A stretch of DNA of 64,000 bases from Ancylothrix sp036704045. GTDB lineage: Bacteria; Cyanobacteriota; Cyanobacteriia; Cyanobacteriales; Oscillatoriaceae. The translations under genes and the position numbers were made by a program. The notes under the pieces are model-generated. The model ran no database searches. It saw only the letters and a program-made list of their open reading frames with translations, and was not told the DNA's origin. This document shows positions 42,833 to 52,900 of this stretch, piece after piece; position 1 is the first letter of the stretch; every line of letters starts with the position of its first letter. The DNA lies in contig DATNQM010000034.1 of the NCBI GenBank assembly GCA_036704045.1, positions 1 to 64,000 on the forward strand. The letters run 5' to 3'.

Positions 42833-44191
42833 ATGGTACTGGACTTAAAAAGATTTTATCGAGCTTGTAATCCGGCCAAAGTTCTGGATTTAAAAAACCC
42901 TGAAGATCAAAAATATTACATTGATTTTGGGGCAGTAAGAGGTGGCCAAACTATCGAAGAAATTGAGCGGACAATTTCTTTATTATTGGCTGATGAACCT
43001 ACTTGTCAGCTATTTAGTGGCCACATTGGTTGCGGCAAATCTACGGAACTTTTGAGACTGCGATCTGAACTGGAAAATAAAGGTTTTCATGTTGTTTATT
43101 TCGAGTCTACTCAAGACTTAGAAATGAGTGATGTGGATGTAAGTGATATTTTTCTAAGTATTGCCCGTCAAGTTAGCGAAAGTATTGAAAAAATAGATAT
43201 TGCATTACAACCTCAAGGTTTCAAAGCAATATTAAAAGGTGCAAAAGACTTATTAAATACTCGCATTGATATTAGTGCAGAAGCCAATGTTCCGGGAATT
43301 GGAACCGTGAGTGGTGGAAGTGATGGCAAGTTTTCTTTATCTACAGGAATTGCTAAAATTACGGCCCAAGCAAAAGCTAGTCCTGATGTGAGAAGTTGGT
43401 TAAGAGAGTATTTGGAACCACGCACAAAAAATATTGAAGAAGCGATTAATCGGGAACTGTTAGAACCGGCCAATCGAGAATTACAAAAACGCGGTAAACA
43501 AGGTTTAGTAGTAATTGTTGATAACTTAGATCGTGTGGATAATCGACGATTACAAACAGGAAGAAGTTTACCAGAATATTTATTTGTAGACCGGGGCGAA
43601 CAGCTTAGTAAACTTAATTGTCATGTGGTTTATACTATTCCCTTGGCTTTGACTTTTTCTAATGATTATAGCTCGGTTATTTATCGTTTAGGAAAAGGCA
43701 TGGGAGCCAAAGTTTTACCAATGGTGCCAGCCCAATTATCTGATGGAAGCGATTGCAATGAAGGTATAGAATTATTGGCTCAAATGGTACTGGCTCGCGC
43801 TTTTCCAGAACTAGAAAAAAATCACCGTCTTGATTTAGTAACTGAAGTATTTGATAGCCAGGAAACATTAGAAAGGCTTTGTCGGGTTAGTGGCGGTCAT
43901 GTTCGTAATTTGTTAGGATTGTTGTATCGTTGTTTGCAAAAAGGTGATCCGCCAATTGGTCGCCAACGTTTAGAAAGTGTTATTCGTGAACGTTGTAACG
44001 AACTCACCCGATCTATTGATCCTGAAGAATGGGAATTGCTGCGTCAGGTTGCCCAACATAAAAATGTTCGTGGCGAAACAGAATATCAAATTTTGTTACG
44101 CAGTATGTATGTTTTTGAATATAACAATGATCAGGGCCGGTGGTATGATGTTAACCCGATTTTGGCAGAGGCAAAAGAATTTCTGAAATGA
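42833..44191 (+). CDS. P-loop ATPase coupled to a STAND-WD40 protein
   Basis: This 452-aa protein has Walker A GHIGCGKST (near residue 63), Walker B VVIVDNLDRVD (near 227), and an AAA16/KAP-like layout with a C-terminal helical lid (SGGHVRNLLGLLYRCLQ). A Gly/Ser-rich segment at ~155-175 (IGTVSGGSDGKFSLSTG) may be a flexible insert. It overlaps the next gene by ATGA, so the two proteins are probably made together and work as a pair. The domain class is clear but no named family is claimed. It could be the signalling or effector partner of the STAND protein. Confidence 0.82.
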   Translation: MVLDLKRFYRACNPAKVLDLKNPEDQKYYIDFGAVRGGQTIEEIERTISLLLADEPTCQLFSGHIGCGKSTELLRLRSELENKGFHVVYFESTQDLEMSDVDVSDIFLSIARQVSESIEKIDIALQPQGFKAILKGAKDLLNTRIDISAEANVPGIGTVSGGSDGKFSLSTGIAKITAQAKASPDVRSWLREYLEPRTKNIEEAINRELLEPANRELQKRGKQGLVVIVDNLDRVDNRRLQTGRSLPEYLFVDRGEQLSKLNCHVVYTIPLALTFSNDYSSVIYRLGKGMGAKVLPMVPAQLSDGSDCNEGIELLAQMVLARAFPELEKNHRLDLVTEVFDSQETLERLCRVSGGHVRNLLGLLYRCLQKGDPPIGRQRLESVIRERCNELTRSIDPEEWELLRQVAQHKNVRGETEYQILLRSMYVFEYNNDQGRWYDVNPILAEAKEFLK

Positions 44192-47100
44192 TATTGCCTA
44201 AAAACGCTTCAAACCCAGAGGAAGATATTATCGCTCGCAATCAGATTTCCATAGAAACACTGTGTCGAGCGATAATTTTTGGTGAAGGAGAATTTTCTTT
44301 AATTTTAGTTCAATGTAACTATGAAACATTACGCCGGCAAATGGTTACGGAACTTCAAAAAGTTTGCACTATTAAAATTAAAGAAATTTATTTGCCTCCT
44401 TCCACAAGCAAAATATATGACACTGTTCAAACTCTTTTAGACGGTGAAGTTCCTCCCGCTTTGATGGTTTTTGGCATAGAATATATTACGGCTTTAGATG
44501 AAGCCATCGTGTCCATGAACCTTGACCGGCCAAAATTCAATCAACACTGTTCTTATCCTTTTTTATTATGGATAAATGATGAAATCCACCCCAAGCTTAT
44601 CCGTCGTTCTCCTGATATTGAAAGTTGGAGTACCAGCGTTAATTTTCATCTAAAAAGTAAGGAACTTTTAGCCATTCTAAAAGACAAAATTACAACAACT
44701 TTTAACAGCATTTCCACCAAAATCAACGGTAAATTTTATTCTAATCTTAGCATTTTAGGACAGCAAGGTTGGGCCGAATTTCAATCGGCTCTTACCGATT
44801 TACAAAAACTGAAAATATCTTTAAATTCTGAACTACAAGCCGGTGTAGAGTTTGTGCAGGGTAGAGATGCTTTTGCTTGTGATAAAATCGATCAAGCTTT
44901 TAATTTATATCAAAAAAGTTTGCAATTTTGGCAGCAAAATTCTCTTTGTCCAGCCAAGGAAAACCTAGAAGAATTCGCCCTGGGAAACGACAGCAACGTT
45001 TATCAAGGAATTGTGTTATTTCATATCGGATTGTGCTACGAACGCCAAGCCGAAAAATACCCCGCCCAAAAACAACATTATTGGAATTTAGCTCGTCAAT
45101 TCTATCAAGAAGGTATCCAAACTCTTGAAGATGTCAATCGGCCTGATTTAGTAGCCATATTAATTAGTCATTTAGGAGAAATTTTACTCCGTCAAAATGA
45201 TTGGGATACTTTAAAAGTTATCGCTAAAAAATCTGCTCAACTTCATCAAAACTATCATCAGTCGTTGCGTCTTGCACAAGACTATGGATTTTTAGCAAAA
45301 GTCGCTGTTGAAAAAAGTCAATGGGAAGATGCAAAAAAAGCCTCCTTACTCGCCATAGAAAGCTTAAATAAAGCTTCTTCTTTAGAAACGCATCCTGACC
45401 TTTACCCGTTATTATGGGAGCAACTTTTTCGCCTATGTTTAGTAAAATCTTATCGGCATTTAAACGAAAAACAAAAAGCTCAAGAAAATATTGAAATAGC
45501 TTCTAATTTATTGATTGATGCCTTAAAAAATAGCGAACCACAATATGATATACAGCGCTATATTCGGATTTTAGAACTTTTGCGAAAATTGTATTTTGAA
45601 GAAGGCGATTATCTCACCGCTTTTGCAATTAAACAACAACAAAGATCCATCGAACAACAATATGGTTTGCGAGCATTTATCGGCGCAGTTCGCCTCCAGC
45701 CCCAACACGCAATACTAAACCTTGCTGTTGATTCTTTAGTGTCTCATGGTACTGTTTCCCGCGAAATTATTGCCTCTGGCCGTCAACAAGATATAGAAAA
45801 TTTAAAAAATAGAATTAATAGCCATCAATACACCCTAACAATTATTCATGGTGTTTCAGGAGTCGGGAAAAGTTCTATCATTACAGCTGGCTTAGTTCCT
45901 GCTCTCAAACAAAGCTATATTCGCACTCGTTATGTGTTGGCGGTTGTATTACCAGTTTATAATGAATGGGCGAGTAGGTTAGGCAAAAAATTAGCCGAAT
46001 CTTTTTTAGAACAGCAAGGTATAGAAATTACTCCACCCGAAAACCCTCACGAAATCTTACAATTTTTAGAAGAAACAGCTAACAGAAATTTACTCACGGT
46101 TTTAATTTTTGATCAATTTGAAGAATTTTTTTGGACTTGCAGTGATCTGGAACTAAAGCTGCAATTTTATCACTTTTTTAATAACTGCTTGAATTTGCCT
46201 TTTGTCAAAGTTATTTTGTCTATGCGAACAGACTGCTTGCATTATTTGTTAGAAGTACCTCAGCGCATCCACCTAGAAGCTATAGATAATGATATTCTTA
46301 GCAAAGATATTCTTTACTATTTGGGCAATTTTTCCACATCTCAAGCCAAAACTCTTATTCAAACTTTAAGTCAAAATGCTCAACTTTATTTGCAACCAGA
46401 ATTAATTGAGCAATTTGTTGTAGATTTAACAGATAATCAAGGCGAAATCCGTCCTATAGAATTGCAAATTGCCGGCTATCAATTGCAATCTCAAAATATT
46501 AATACTCTCGCCCAATATCAAATAAAAGGCCCCAAGGAAAAACTTGTAGCAGATTATTTAGAAGAAGTGCTTCACGACTGCGGGCCAGAAAATGAATCCG
46601 CAGCCCGAATGGTGTTATATTTGCTGACAGATGAAAATAATTTACGTCCCCTCAAAACCTATGCACAACTTGCGACAGAATTGGGAGGAGATACCCCAAT
46701 AATTGAAGTGGTTTTAGAAATCTTGGTGAAATCAGGAATTGCTTTTTTAGTTAAAGAAAAAGAAGTGGATTTCTATCAGCTTATCCATGATTATTTAGTA
46801 CCATTAATTAGACGACGCCAAGAAACAGAATTACAAACCGAACTGCGACTTACTAAAGAACAACTCCGACAAGTTTTACATCAAGAACAACAAGAAAGAA
46901 ACCGAGCAGAAATTGCTGAAATAGAAGCGCTTAGTTCTTTGTCTCAAGTGATGCTACTTTCCCATGATGAACTAGGAGCATTGGCAGCAATTGTTAAAGC
47001 CGGTAGGCGATTAAAAGAAACCTATTCTCCTGAGAATATTAAACAGAAAACTATTGAAAAATTAAGACAAACTCTTGCTCAAGTCCGCGAAAAAAATCGC

Positions 47101-48942
47101 TTAAAAGGACATCAAGATTGGGTGACACAAGTTGTGTATAATCCAGACGGTCAAATATTAGCGTCTGCGAGTGCAGATACAACGGTTAAACTTTGGCAAA
47201 CAGACGGTACAGAAATTCTTACGTTTCGACAACATCAAGACTGGGTAGGGAGTATTGCATTTAGCCCCGATGGAAAAATGATCGCGTCTGCAAGTTGGGA
47301 TAAAACAGTTAAAGTTTGGCATCTGGATGGCAGTTTAATTATCAGTTTAGAAAACCATTCTGAGCGACTTTATGCAGTTAGTTTTAGCCCTGATGGTCGT
47401 TTGCTTGCGGCCGGTAGTGCAGATGGTATTGTTAAAATTTGGAACGTGCAGGAAAATTGGACGGAAAATCAAGTATTAGTTGGTCATGTTGGAGGCGCAA
47501 ATCATTTAAGTTTTAGTTTAAATGGAGAGTTGTTAGCAGTTGCTTGTGGAAATAATTATATTAAAATTTGGAAAACCGATGGAAGTTTATTAATTGAAAA
47601 AAAGGCTCATAGTGAAAGAGTTTGGAAAGTTGTGTTTAGCCCAGATGGTAGATTTTTGGCATCGGCTTCGGCTGATAATACGGTAAAAATTTGGCAAGTT
47701 GAAACGACTGATATTGTTTTACGAAATACTCTTGACGATTATCAAAATTGGGTTTCAAGTATTAGCTTTAGCCCTGACGGACAAAGACTTGCTACCGGCA
47801 GTTGGGATAACACGGTAAAAGTTTGGTATTTAACTCTATCTGGGCTGCCGGTTTTACAGGCAATTTTTTATGGTCATACTGATAAAGTCAACAATGTTTG
47901 TTTTTCTAAAGATGGGATGACATTGGCTTCTGCCGGTGCCGATAAAACGATTCGACTTTGGCATACAAATGGTCATTGTATGCAAACTTTACTGGGACAC
48001 CAAGGAAATGTTTTAGGCATCAATTTTTCCCCCAATGGTGAGTTATTGGCTACGGCTGGCTTTGATAAAACAATTAAAATTTGGGGTAAAAATGGAAATT
48101 TATTAGGAACTTTAGGGGAGCATCAAGACTGGATAAAAAGAGTTTGTTTTTCAGCAAATAGCAATTTATTATTATCAGCTAGTGCAGATCATACAGTGAA
48201 AATTTGGCAGTTTCAACAGCCGCTACTTTTGCCTGTTTTGCAAAAGAGTTTAGTGGCTCATCAAGATTGGGTGACGGCGTTGGCGTTTCATCCTGATGGG
48301 TTAAAATTTGTTTCTGCTAGTGCCGATAAAACAATTAAAATTTGGAGTTTAGAAGGAAAAGAGTTACAAACTTTAACCGGCCATACTGATAAAATTTGGG
48401 CTGTCAGTTTTTCGCCGGATGGCAAAATTTTAGCTTCTGCAAGTTGGGATCATACCGTGAAATTATGGAATATAGAAAAGGGTATGTTTAGTTCTTTAGA
48501 AGCCCATACAGAACGCGTTTTTTCAGTTTGTTTTAATTTAGATGGTAAATTATTAGCTTCTGCGGGCGGTGATAAATTTATTAAAATTTGGAAGATAGAA
48601 GAAACAAAGCAGCCGGTTTTGTTGAAAAGTTGGCTTGCTCACTCGGATATGGTTTTGGATGTTTGTTTTAGTCCAGACGGAAAAATGTTAGCTTCGGCTA
48701 GTATGGATCACACTATTAAATTGTGGAAAGTGGATGGTACTGAATTAGAAACCTTTGCCGGTCATAAAGAGATGGTTTTTCAAGTCAGTTTTAGTCCAAA
48801 AGAAAATGTTTTAGCAAGTGCCGGTGGGGATGGAAGCGTAAAGTTGTGGAATTTAGACAGCATTGAACCTCAAACTTTGGATCTTGATGCTTTGTTGTTG
48901 CGCGGTAGTCACTGGCTGGCTGATTTTGTCAAACATAATTAA
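44188..48942 (+). CDS. TPR-nSTAND-WD40 signalling protein
   Basis: This 1584-aa protein reads, in order: an unrecognised N-terminal domain (~1-200), a helical TPR-like region (~205-490), and an nSTAND NTPase. The NTPase has Walker A GVSGVGKSSI near 555 and Walker B TVLIFDQFEEFFW near 637. A short coiled region (~885-970) leads to 14 WD40 repeats (971-1575), enough for two seven-bladed propellers. Repeats have the usual F-S-P-D-G and ASAS-D-x-T-V-K-(I/L)-W pattern. No membrane segment is seen. Such proteins resemble NLR-type sensors, with repeats recognising a ligand and the NTPase oligomerising. It follows the small ATPase with a 4-base overlap. The N-terminal domain contains no obvious effector (no TIR, caspase or nuclease motif). 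Confidence 0.88.
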   Translation: MILPKNASNPEEDIIARNQISIETLCRAIIFGEGEFSLILVQCNYETLRRQMVTELQKVCTIKIKEIYLPPSTSKIYDTVQTLLDGEVPPALMVFGIEYITALDEAIVSMNLDRPKFNQHCSYPFLLWINDEIHPKLIRRSPDIESWSTSVNFHLKSKELLAILKDKITTTFNSISTKINGKFYSNLSILGQQGWAEFQSALTDLQKLKISLNSELQAGVEFVQGRDAFACDKIDQAFNLYQKSLQFWQQNSLCPAKENLEEFALGNDSNVYQGIVLFHIGLCYERQAEKYPAQKQHYWNLARQFYQEGIQTLEDVNRPDLVAILISHLGEILLRQNDWDTLKVIAKKSAQLHQNYHQSLRLAQDYGFLAKVAVEKSQWEDAKKASLLAIESLNKASSLETHPDLYPLLWEQLFRLCLVKSYRHLNEKQKAQENIEIASNLLIDALKNSEPQYDIQRYIRILELLRKLYFEEGDYLTAFAIKQQQRSIEQQYGLRAFIGAVRLQPQHAILNLAVDSLVSHGTVSREIIASGRQQDIENLKNRINSHQYTLTIIHGVSGVGKSSIITAGLVPALKQSYIRTRYVLAVVLPVYNEWASRLGKKLAESFLEQQGIEITPPENPHEILQFLEETANRNLLTVLIFDQFEEFFWTCSDLELKLQFYHFFNNCLNLPFVKVILSMRTDCLHYLLEVPQRIHLEAIDNDILSKDILYYLGNFSTSQAKTLIQTLSQNAQLYLQPELIEQFVVDLTDNQGEIRPIELQIAGYQLQSQNINTLAQYQIKGPKEKLVADYLEEVLHDCGPENESAARMVLYLLTDENNLRPLKTYAQLATELGGDTPIIEVVLEILVKSGIAFLVKEKEVDFYQLIHDYLVPLIRRRQETELQTELRLTKEQLRQVLHQEQQERNRAEIAEIEALSSLSQVMLLSHDELGALAAIVKAGRRLKETYSPENIKQKTIEKLRQTLAQVREKNRLKGHQDWVTQVVYNPDGQILASASADTTVKLWQTDGTEILTFRQHQDWVGSIAFSPDGKMIASASWDKTVKVWHLDGSLIISLENHSERLYAVSFSPDGRLLAAGSADGIVKIWNVQENWTENQVLVGHVGGANHLSFSLNGELLAVACGNNYIKIWKTDGSLLIEKKAHSERVWKVVFSPDGRFLASASADNTVKIWQVETTDIVLRNTLDDYQNWVSSISFSPDGQRLATGSWDNTVKVWYLTLSGLPVLQAIFYGHTDKVNNVCFSKDGMTLASAGADKTIRLWHTNGHCMQTLLGHQGNVLGINFSPNGELLATAGFDKTIKIWGKNGNLLGTLGEHQDWIKRVCFSANSNLLLSASADHTVKIWQFQQPLLLPVLQKSLVAHQDWVTALAFHPDGLKFVSASADKTIKIWSLEGKELQTLTGHTDKIWAVSFSPDGKILASASWDHTVKLWNIEKGMFSSLEAHTERVFSVCFNLDGKLLASAGGDKFIKIWKIEETKQPVLLKSWLAHSDMVLDVCFSPDGKMLASASMDHTIKLWKVDGTELETFAGHKEMVFQVSFSPKENVLASAGGDGSVKLWNLDSIEPQTLDLDALLLRGSHWLADFVKHN

Positions 48943-49487
48943 GAATATTTCTGCTATACAAAAGCGTTTCTATCTTGAGACGGAAAGATTGATTTTTGGC
49001 TTTTTGGGAAGGATAAAAAGGCCGTAAGCGTCTAAAGGGTTATGACAGTTATTTTACCGGCCCTAAAGCTTGCTTTAAGCTTCTGTTGTTGTCGCCCATC
49101 ACAAGCATGATTGTTGAGTTTAGTGACACATACCACACACCATTATCTAAGAAAAGAGCGACAATAAAGATAGATGCTTCTAAGCGATGCTGTCGCCGGA
49201 GGAAAACTGACGCAAGATCACAAAAAATTAAAGGAGGGACTCTTACTTGTAAAAAAGTTATGCCCAAAGCAGAAAAAGTTAAGTGTGAAATTAATATTTC
49301 TTATTTTATGACAATAATCTTCAGCAAGTCCGGTAAAAACTGAAGACAGAACAAACCTAAGCTGGGGCCACGTTGTGGACAATACAAGCATTCTAACTAT
49401 CTATGTCAAGAAAATAAAACTATGATTTACCAGAATATGAGAAATAAGCCTGAATATTTTTTATGTAGTAAAAAAGGAGCGATGACC
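48943..49487. other. intergenic region between STAND genes
   Basis: About 545 bases up to the small secreted-peptide gene. Open frames on both strands (for example 49049-49267 and 49086-49343) lack recognisable motifs and good starts. An AAAGGAGGG stretch near 49231 is not followed by an in-range start codon. No RNA gene was recognised. Confidence 0.35.
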
Positions 49488-49724
49488 ATGAAAACTCAAT
49501 TTGTAAAATTATTGCTGACTTTGCCGATTATGTTGCTATTGGTTGCTTCCGATAGTGCAAGTCTAACCGAGAACTTAAAATTTTCTAAAAACGACAATAA
49601 AATAAACTCAGCCTACACAGAAGCGCGAGTCAACCTCAAACCTCAACTTTTTGCATGGGGATATTCTGCACGCAGAAAAGGAAGGACAGAGGAGTGTACT
49701 TGGTTAGGGATTAATTGTAACTAA
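49488..49724 (+). CDS. small secreted peptide, unknown
   Basis: The 78-aa product starts MKTQFVKLLLTLPIMLLLVASDSAS, a clear signal-peptide pattern with cleavage likely near residue 24-26. The mature part is ~52 residues, basic in places (YSARRKGRTEE), and ends with two cysteines in ECTWLGINCN that could pair. AGGAG lies 8 bases before the ATG at 49488. The frame extends upstream to 49422 but this start is better. It lies between the two STAND-WD40 genes on the same strand. I know no family for it. Confidence 0.6.
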   Translation: MKTQFVKLLLTLPIMLLLVASDSASLTENLKFSKNDNKINSAYTEARVNLKPQLFAWGYSARRKGRTEECTWLGINCN

Positions 49725-49905
49725 ACATTCAAAAAATACAGCAAAGTTTGCAAGGATAAGTCTAGGGATACGCTATCGTAGAGGCATGGCTAAAAAAAGA
49801 ACTAATCAAGAAAATTTGCTGTTATTTGGAAATATAGTAAATTTTTGAGAAGCCAGCCTCAACAAAGCGTCCTTGTATTGAAAAGAACTAAAAAGAAAAT
49901 AAATC

Positions 49906-52900
49906 ATGCAACAGACACACGGGCCAGACATTGTTGAAGAAAATCAAAATGCCTTACAGACTCTCACTAGAGCTATTAGGCTTTCTGAAGGGCAATTTTC
50001 TTTGATTTTAGCTTACTGTAATTATGGGCAAGTTCGACAAAAAATTGCTGAAAAATTACGCCTGGAGTCTAAGCTTGACATTGAAGATGTGTATTTGCCT
50101 GCGAATGCTAAAATGCTCTACACACCTATTAAAAATTCTTTAAAAGAACAAACGCCAGAAGCATTAATGGTGTTTGGGTTAGAGGAAGTTACAGCGCTTG
50201 ATGAGTTACTGATTTCTACCAACCTTGTCCGTAATGAATTTCCCCAGAATTTTCCTTTTAGTTTGGTTTTATGGGTAAATGACGCAGTATTACAAAAGTT
50301 GATTCGTCTCGCTCCAGATTTTGAAACTTATGGTAGTGCTTTTGAATTTTCTTTGACTACAGAAGAGCTAATTGATTTTATCCGCCAAAGCACAGAAAAA
50401 GTATTTAGGGGAGTGTTGGATGCCGGTGCGGAGCAATTTTTACAAAATTCTACAATTTTAGGAGTACCTTGTGCTTCGGAGTTGGAATTTGCGGCTAAAG
50501 ATTTGCAAAGTCGGGGAGTTAAATTAGATGCGGTTTTGGAAGCCAGTCTTTTGTTTTTGTTAGGGCGAAAAAGCTATATTTTGCAGGAAATAGAAACTGC
50601 TAAAGAACACTATTTAGAAAGTATTAAATTTTGGCAACAAGCAGTTAATGAAGAAGTTGGAGATAGGGGTGTTGCTGGTCAGCTTTCTTTAAAATTACGT
50701 TTGATTTTGAAAAGGCAAGGAATAGTTTTATTTCACACTGGCTTATGTTATAGGCGGTTTGCAGAAAAAAACCGTTTAAAAAGCCGTGAGTATTTAGAAC
50801 AAGCCCGCAATTATTTACAACAATGTTTAGACATTTTTGAGCAGGCAGAACGGCCGGATTTAGTGGGTAAATTTATCCCTCACCTGGGAGAGATTTTACA
50901 ACATCTTCAAGCTTGGGAAGATTTACAAATACTGGCTATAAAATCACAAAAAATCCATGAAATTCATGATCAATTTTTTGGTTTAGCGCAAGATTATGGT
51001 TTTTTATCTGCCGTTGCTTTGCAGCAAGGGAAGTGGAAAAAAGCGGAAGAAAAAGCGATACAAGCTCTGTCAATTTTAGGGAAAGTTGATACTACAGAGA
51101 CACCATCTGCTTTACAACCTCAACAGAAGGGTTTGTATTTATTACTCAAAGGAAAAGCACAACATAAGTTGGGGGAAAGTTGGCAAGCAATTGATAATTT
51201 AGAAAGCGCACATTTGGAAACTGATCCTCAATATGATCCGCGATTATATTTGGAAATTTTACAAGAATTGCACGATGTTTATTTTGCTTTGGGTCACTAT
51301 CAAGCGGCGTTTGACCGAAAGCAAGAAAGTCGGACAATTGAGGCACAGTATGGATTACGAGCTTTTATGGGGGCCGGTCGGCTTGAACCTCATCGGCAAG
51401 TGATTGATCCGGCTTTAGAATTGGTGAAAGATTCTAAAAATGTTAAAAATAGTGATAATTTTTCATCTCATCAAGCAATAGAAATTACGGCGACGGGTCG
51501 TGTTGAGGATCTTAATAAGTTACTCAATCGTTGTTTGACTCCTAAAGACAAATTAATTGTGATTTATGGTCAATCTGGGGTAGGTAAAAGTTCGCTGGTA
51601 ATGGCAGGACTGGTGCCGGCGCTTCAACAAAAAAATGCGGGTACTCGTGAAGTTTTGCCGGTTGTTGTGCAGGTTTATAATGATTTTTTTGTTGAAATTT
51701 ATAGACGATTAATAGCCGAATTACAATCTCGAAGAAATAATATAATAGAATCGGTAGGAGTTGGAGAAATAACAGGTAATAATATTATTTCTCAATTAAA
51801 GAAAAATACTGAAAATAATTTACTAACAGTTTTAATTTTTGACCAATTTGAGGAATTTTTCTTTGTCTGGAAAGATCGTTATAAAAAACAAGCTTTTTTT
51901 GAGTTTTTAAAAAATTGCTTAAATGAGCCTTTTGTTAAAGTAATATTTTCCTTTAGAGAAGATTATTTATATTTGTTGTTAGAAGCAACAAGACAAACTT
52001 CTTTGGATGCTATTAATAATGATATTCTTAGCAAAGATATTTTGTTTTATTTGGGAAATTTTAGCCCTGAAAATACTTATAAAATTATTAAAAATTTAAC
52101 AAAACGCGCTCAATTTGAGTTAGAAGATTCACTAGTTTCGGAATTGGTGCGAGATTTGGCCGGTAATGCGGAAGAAGTCCGTCCTATTGAATTACAAGTT
52201 GTTGGCGCTCAATTGCAAGCAGAAAATATTACAACTCTTGCTGAATATCAACAAAAAGGCCCTAAAGAAAAGCTCGTTGAACGATTTTTAGAACAAGTGA
52301 TTTGGGATTGTGGGCCTGAAAACGAACGAGCGGCACGTTTGGTGTTGTATTTTTTGACGGATGAAAATGATACTAGACCTTTGAAAACCCGTGCGGAATT
52401 GGCAACAGATTTAGCTCGTTATCAAGAAGATGATAAGCTAGAATTAGTTTTAGATATTTTAGTGAAGTCAGGGTTAGTTTTCCGCATCAAAGAAATGCCG
52501 GCGGAACTGTTTCAGCTTGTCCATGATTATCTTGTGACTTTTATACGTCAGCAACAAGAAATTACACCTTTAGAGGCCGAAAAACTCCGCCGAGAAAATG
52601 TTGAATTGCGACAAAAGCAGGAACTCAGCGAAAAGCTTATAAAAGCCGAAGAGAAGGAAAAAAATATGAAATCGCGGTTGAATAAATTTTATTTAGGCGT
52701 TTTGGTACTGGCGTTTTTTGGGCTGGCAGGAATTGGTGCTTTGGCATGGCAGGCACGTTCCGCAAGACAACAAGCAGAAATTGCTGAAATTAAAGCGCGA
52801 AATTCTGAATCAAAAGCGTTGCGTGTTTCCAATGATCAATTAGGGGGATTAATTGCCAGTGTGAAGGCGGGTAATAAACTGCAAAATACTGATGCAAAAA

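Noticed and set aside
49049..49343. overlapping open frames on both strands between the STAND genes
   Set aside because: No recognisable domain and no good start; the plus-strand frame has no ribosome site.
49786..49848. 20-codon frame MAKKRTNQENLLLFGN... before the 1661-aa gene
   Set aside because: Very short, weak start context, no known family; could be a leader peptide but nothing supports this.
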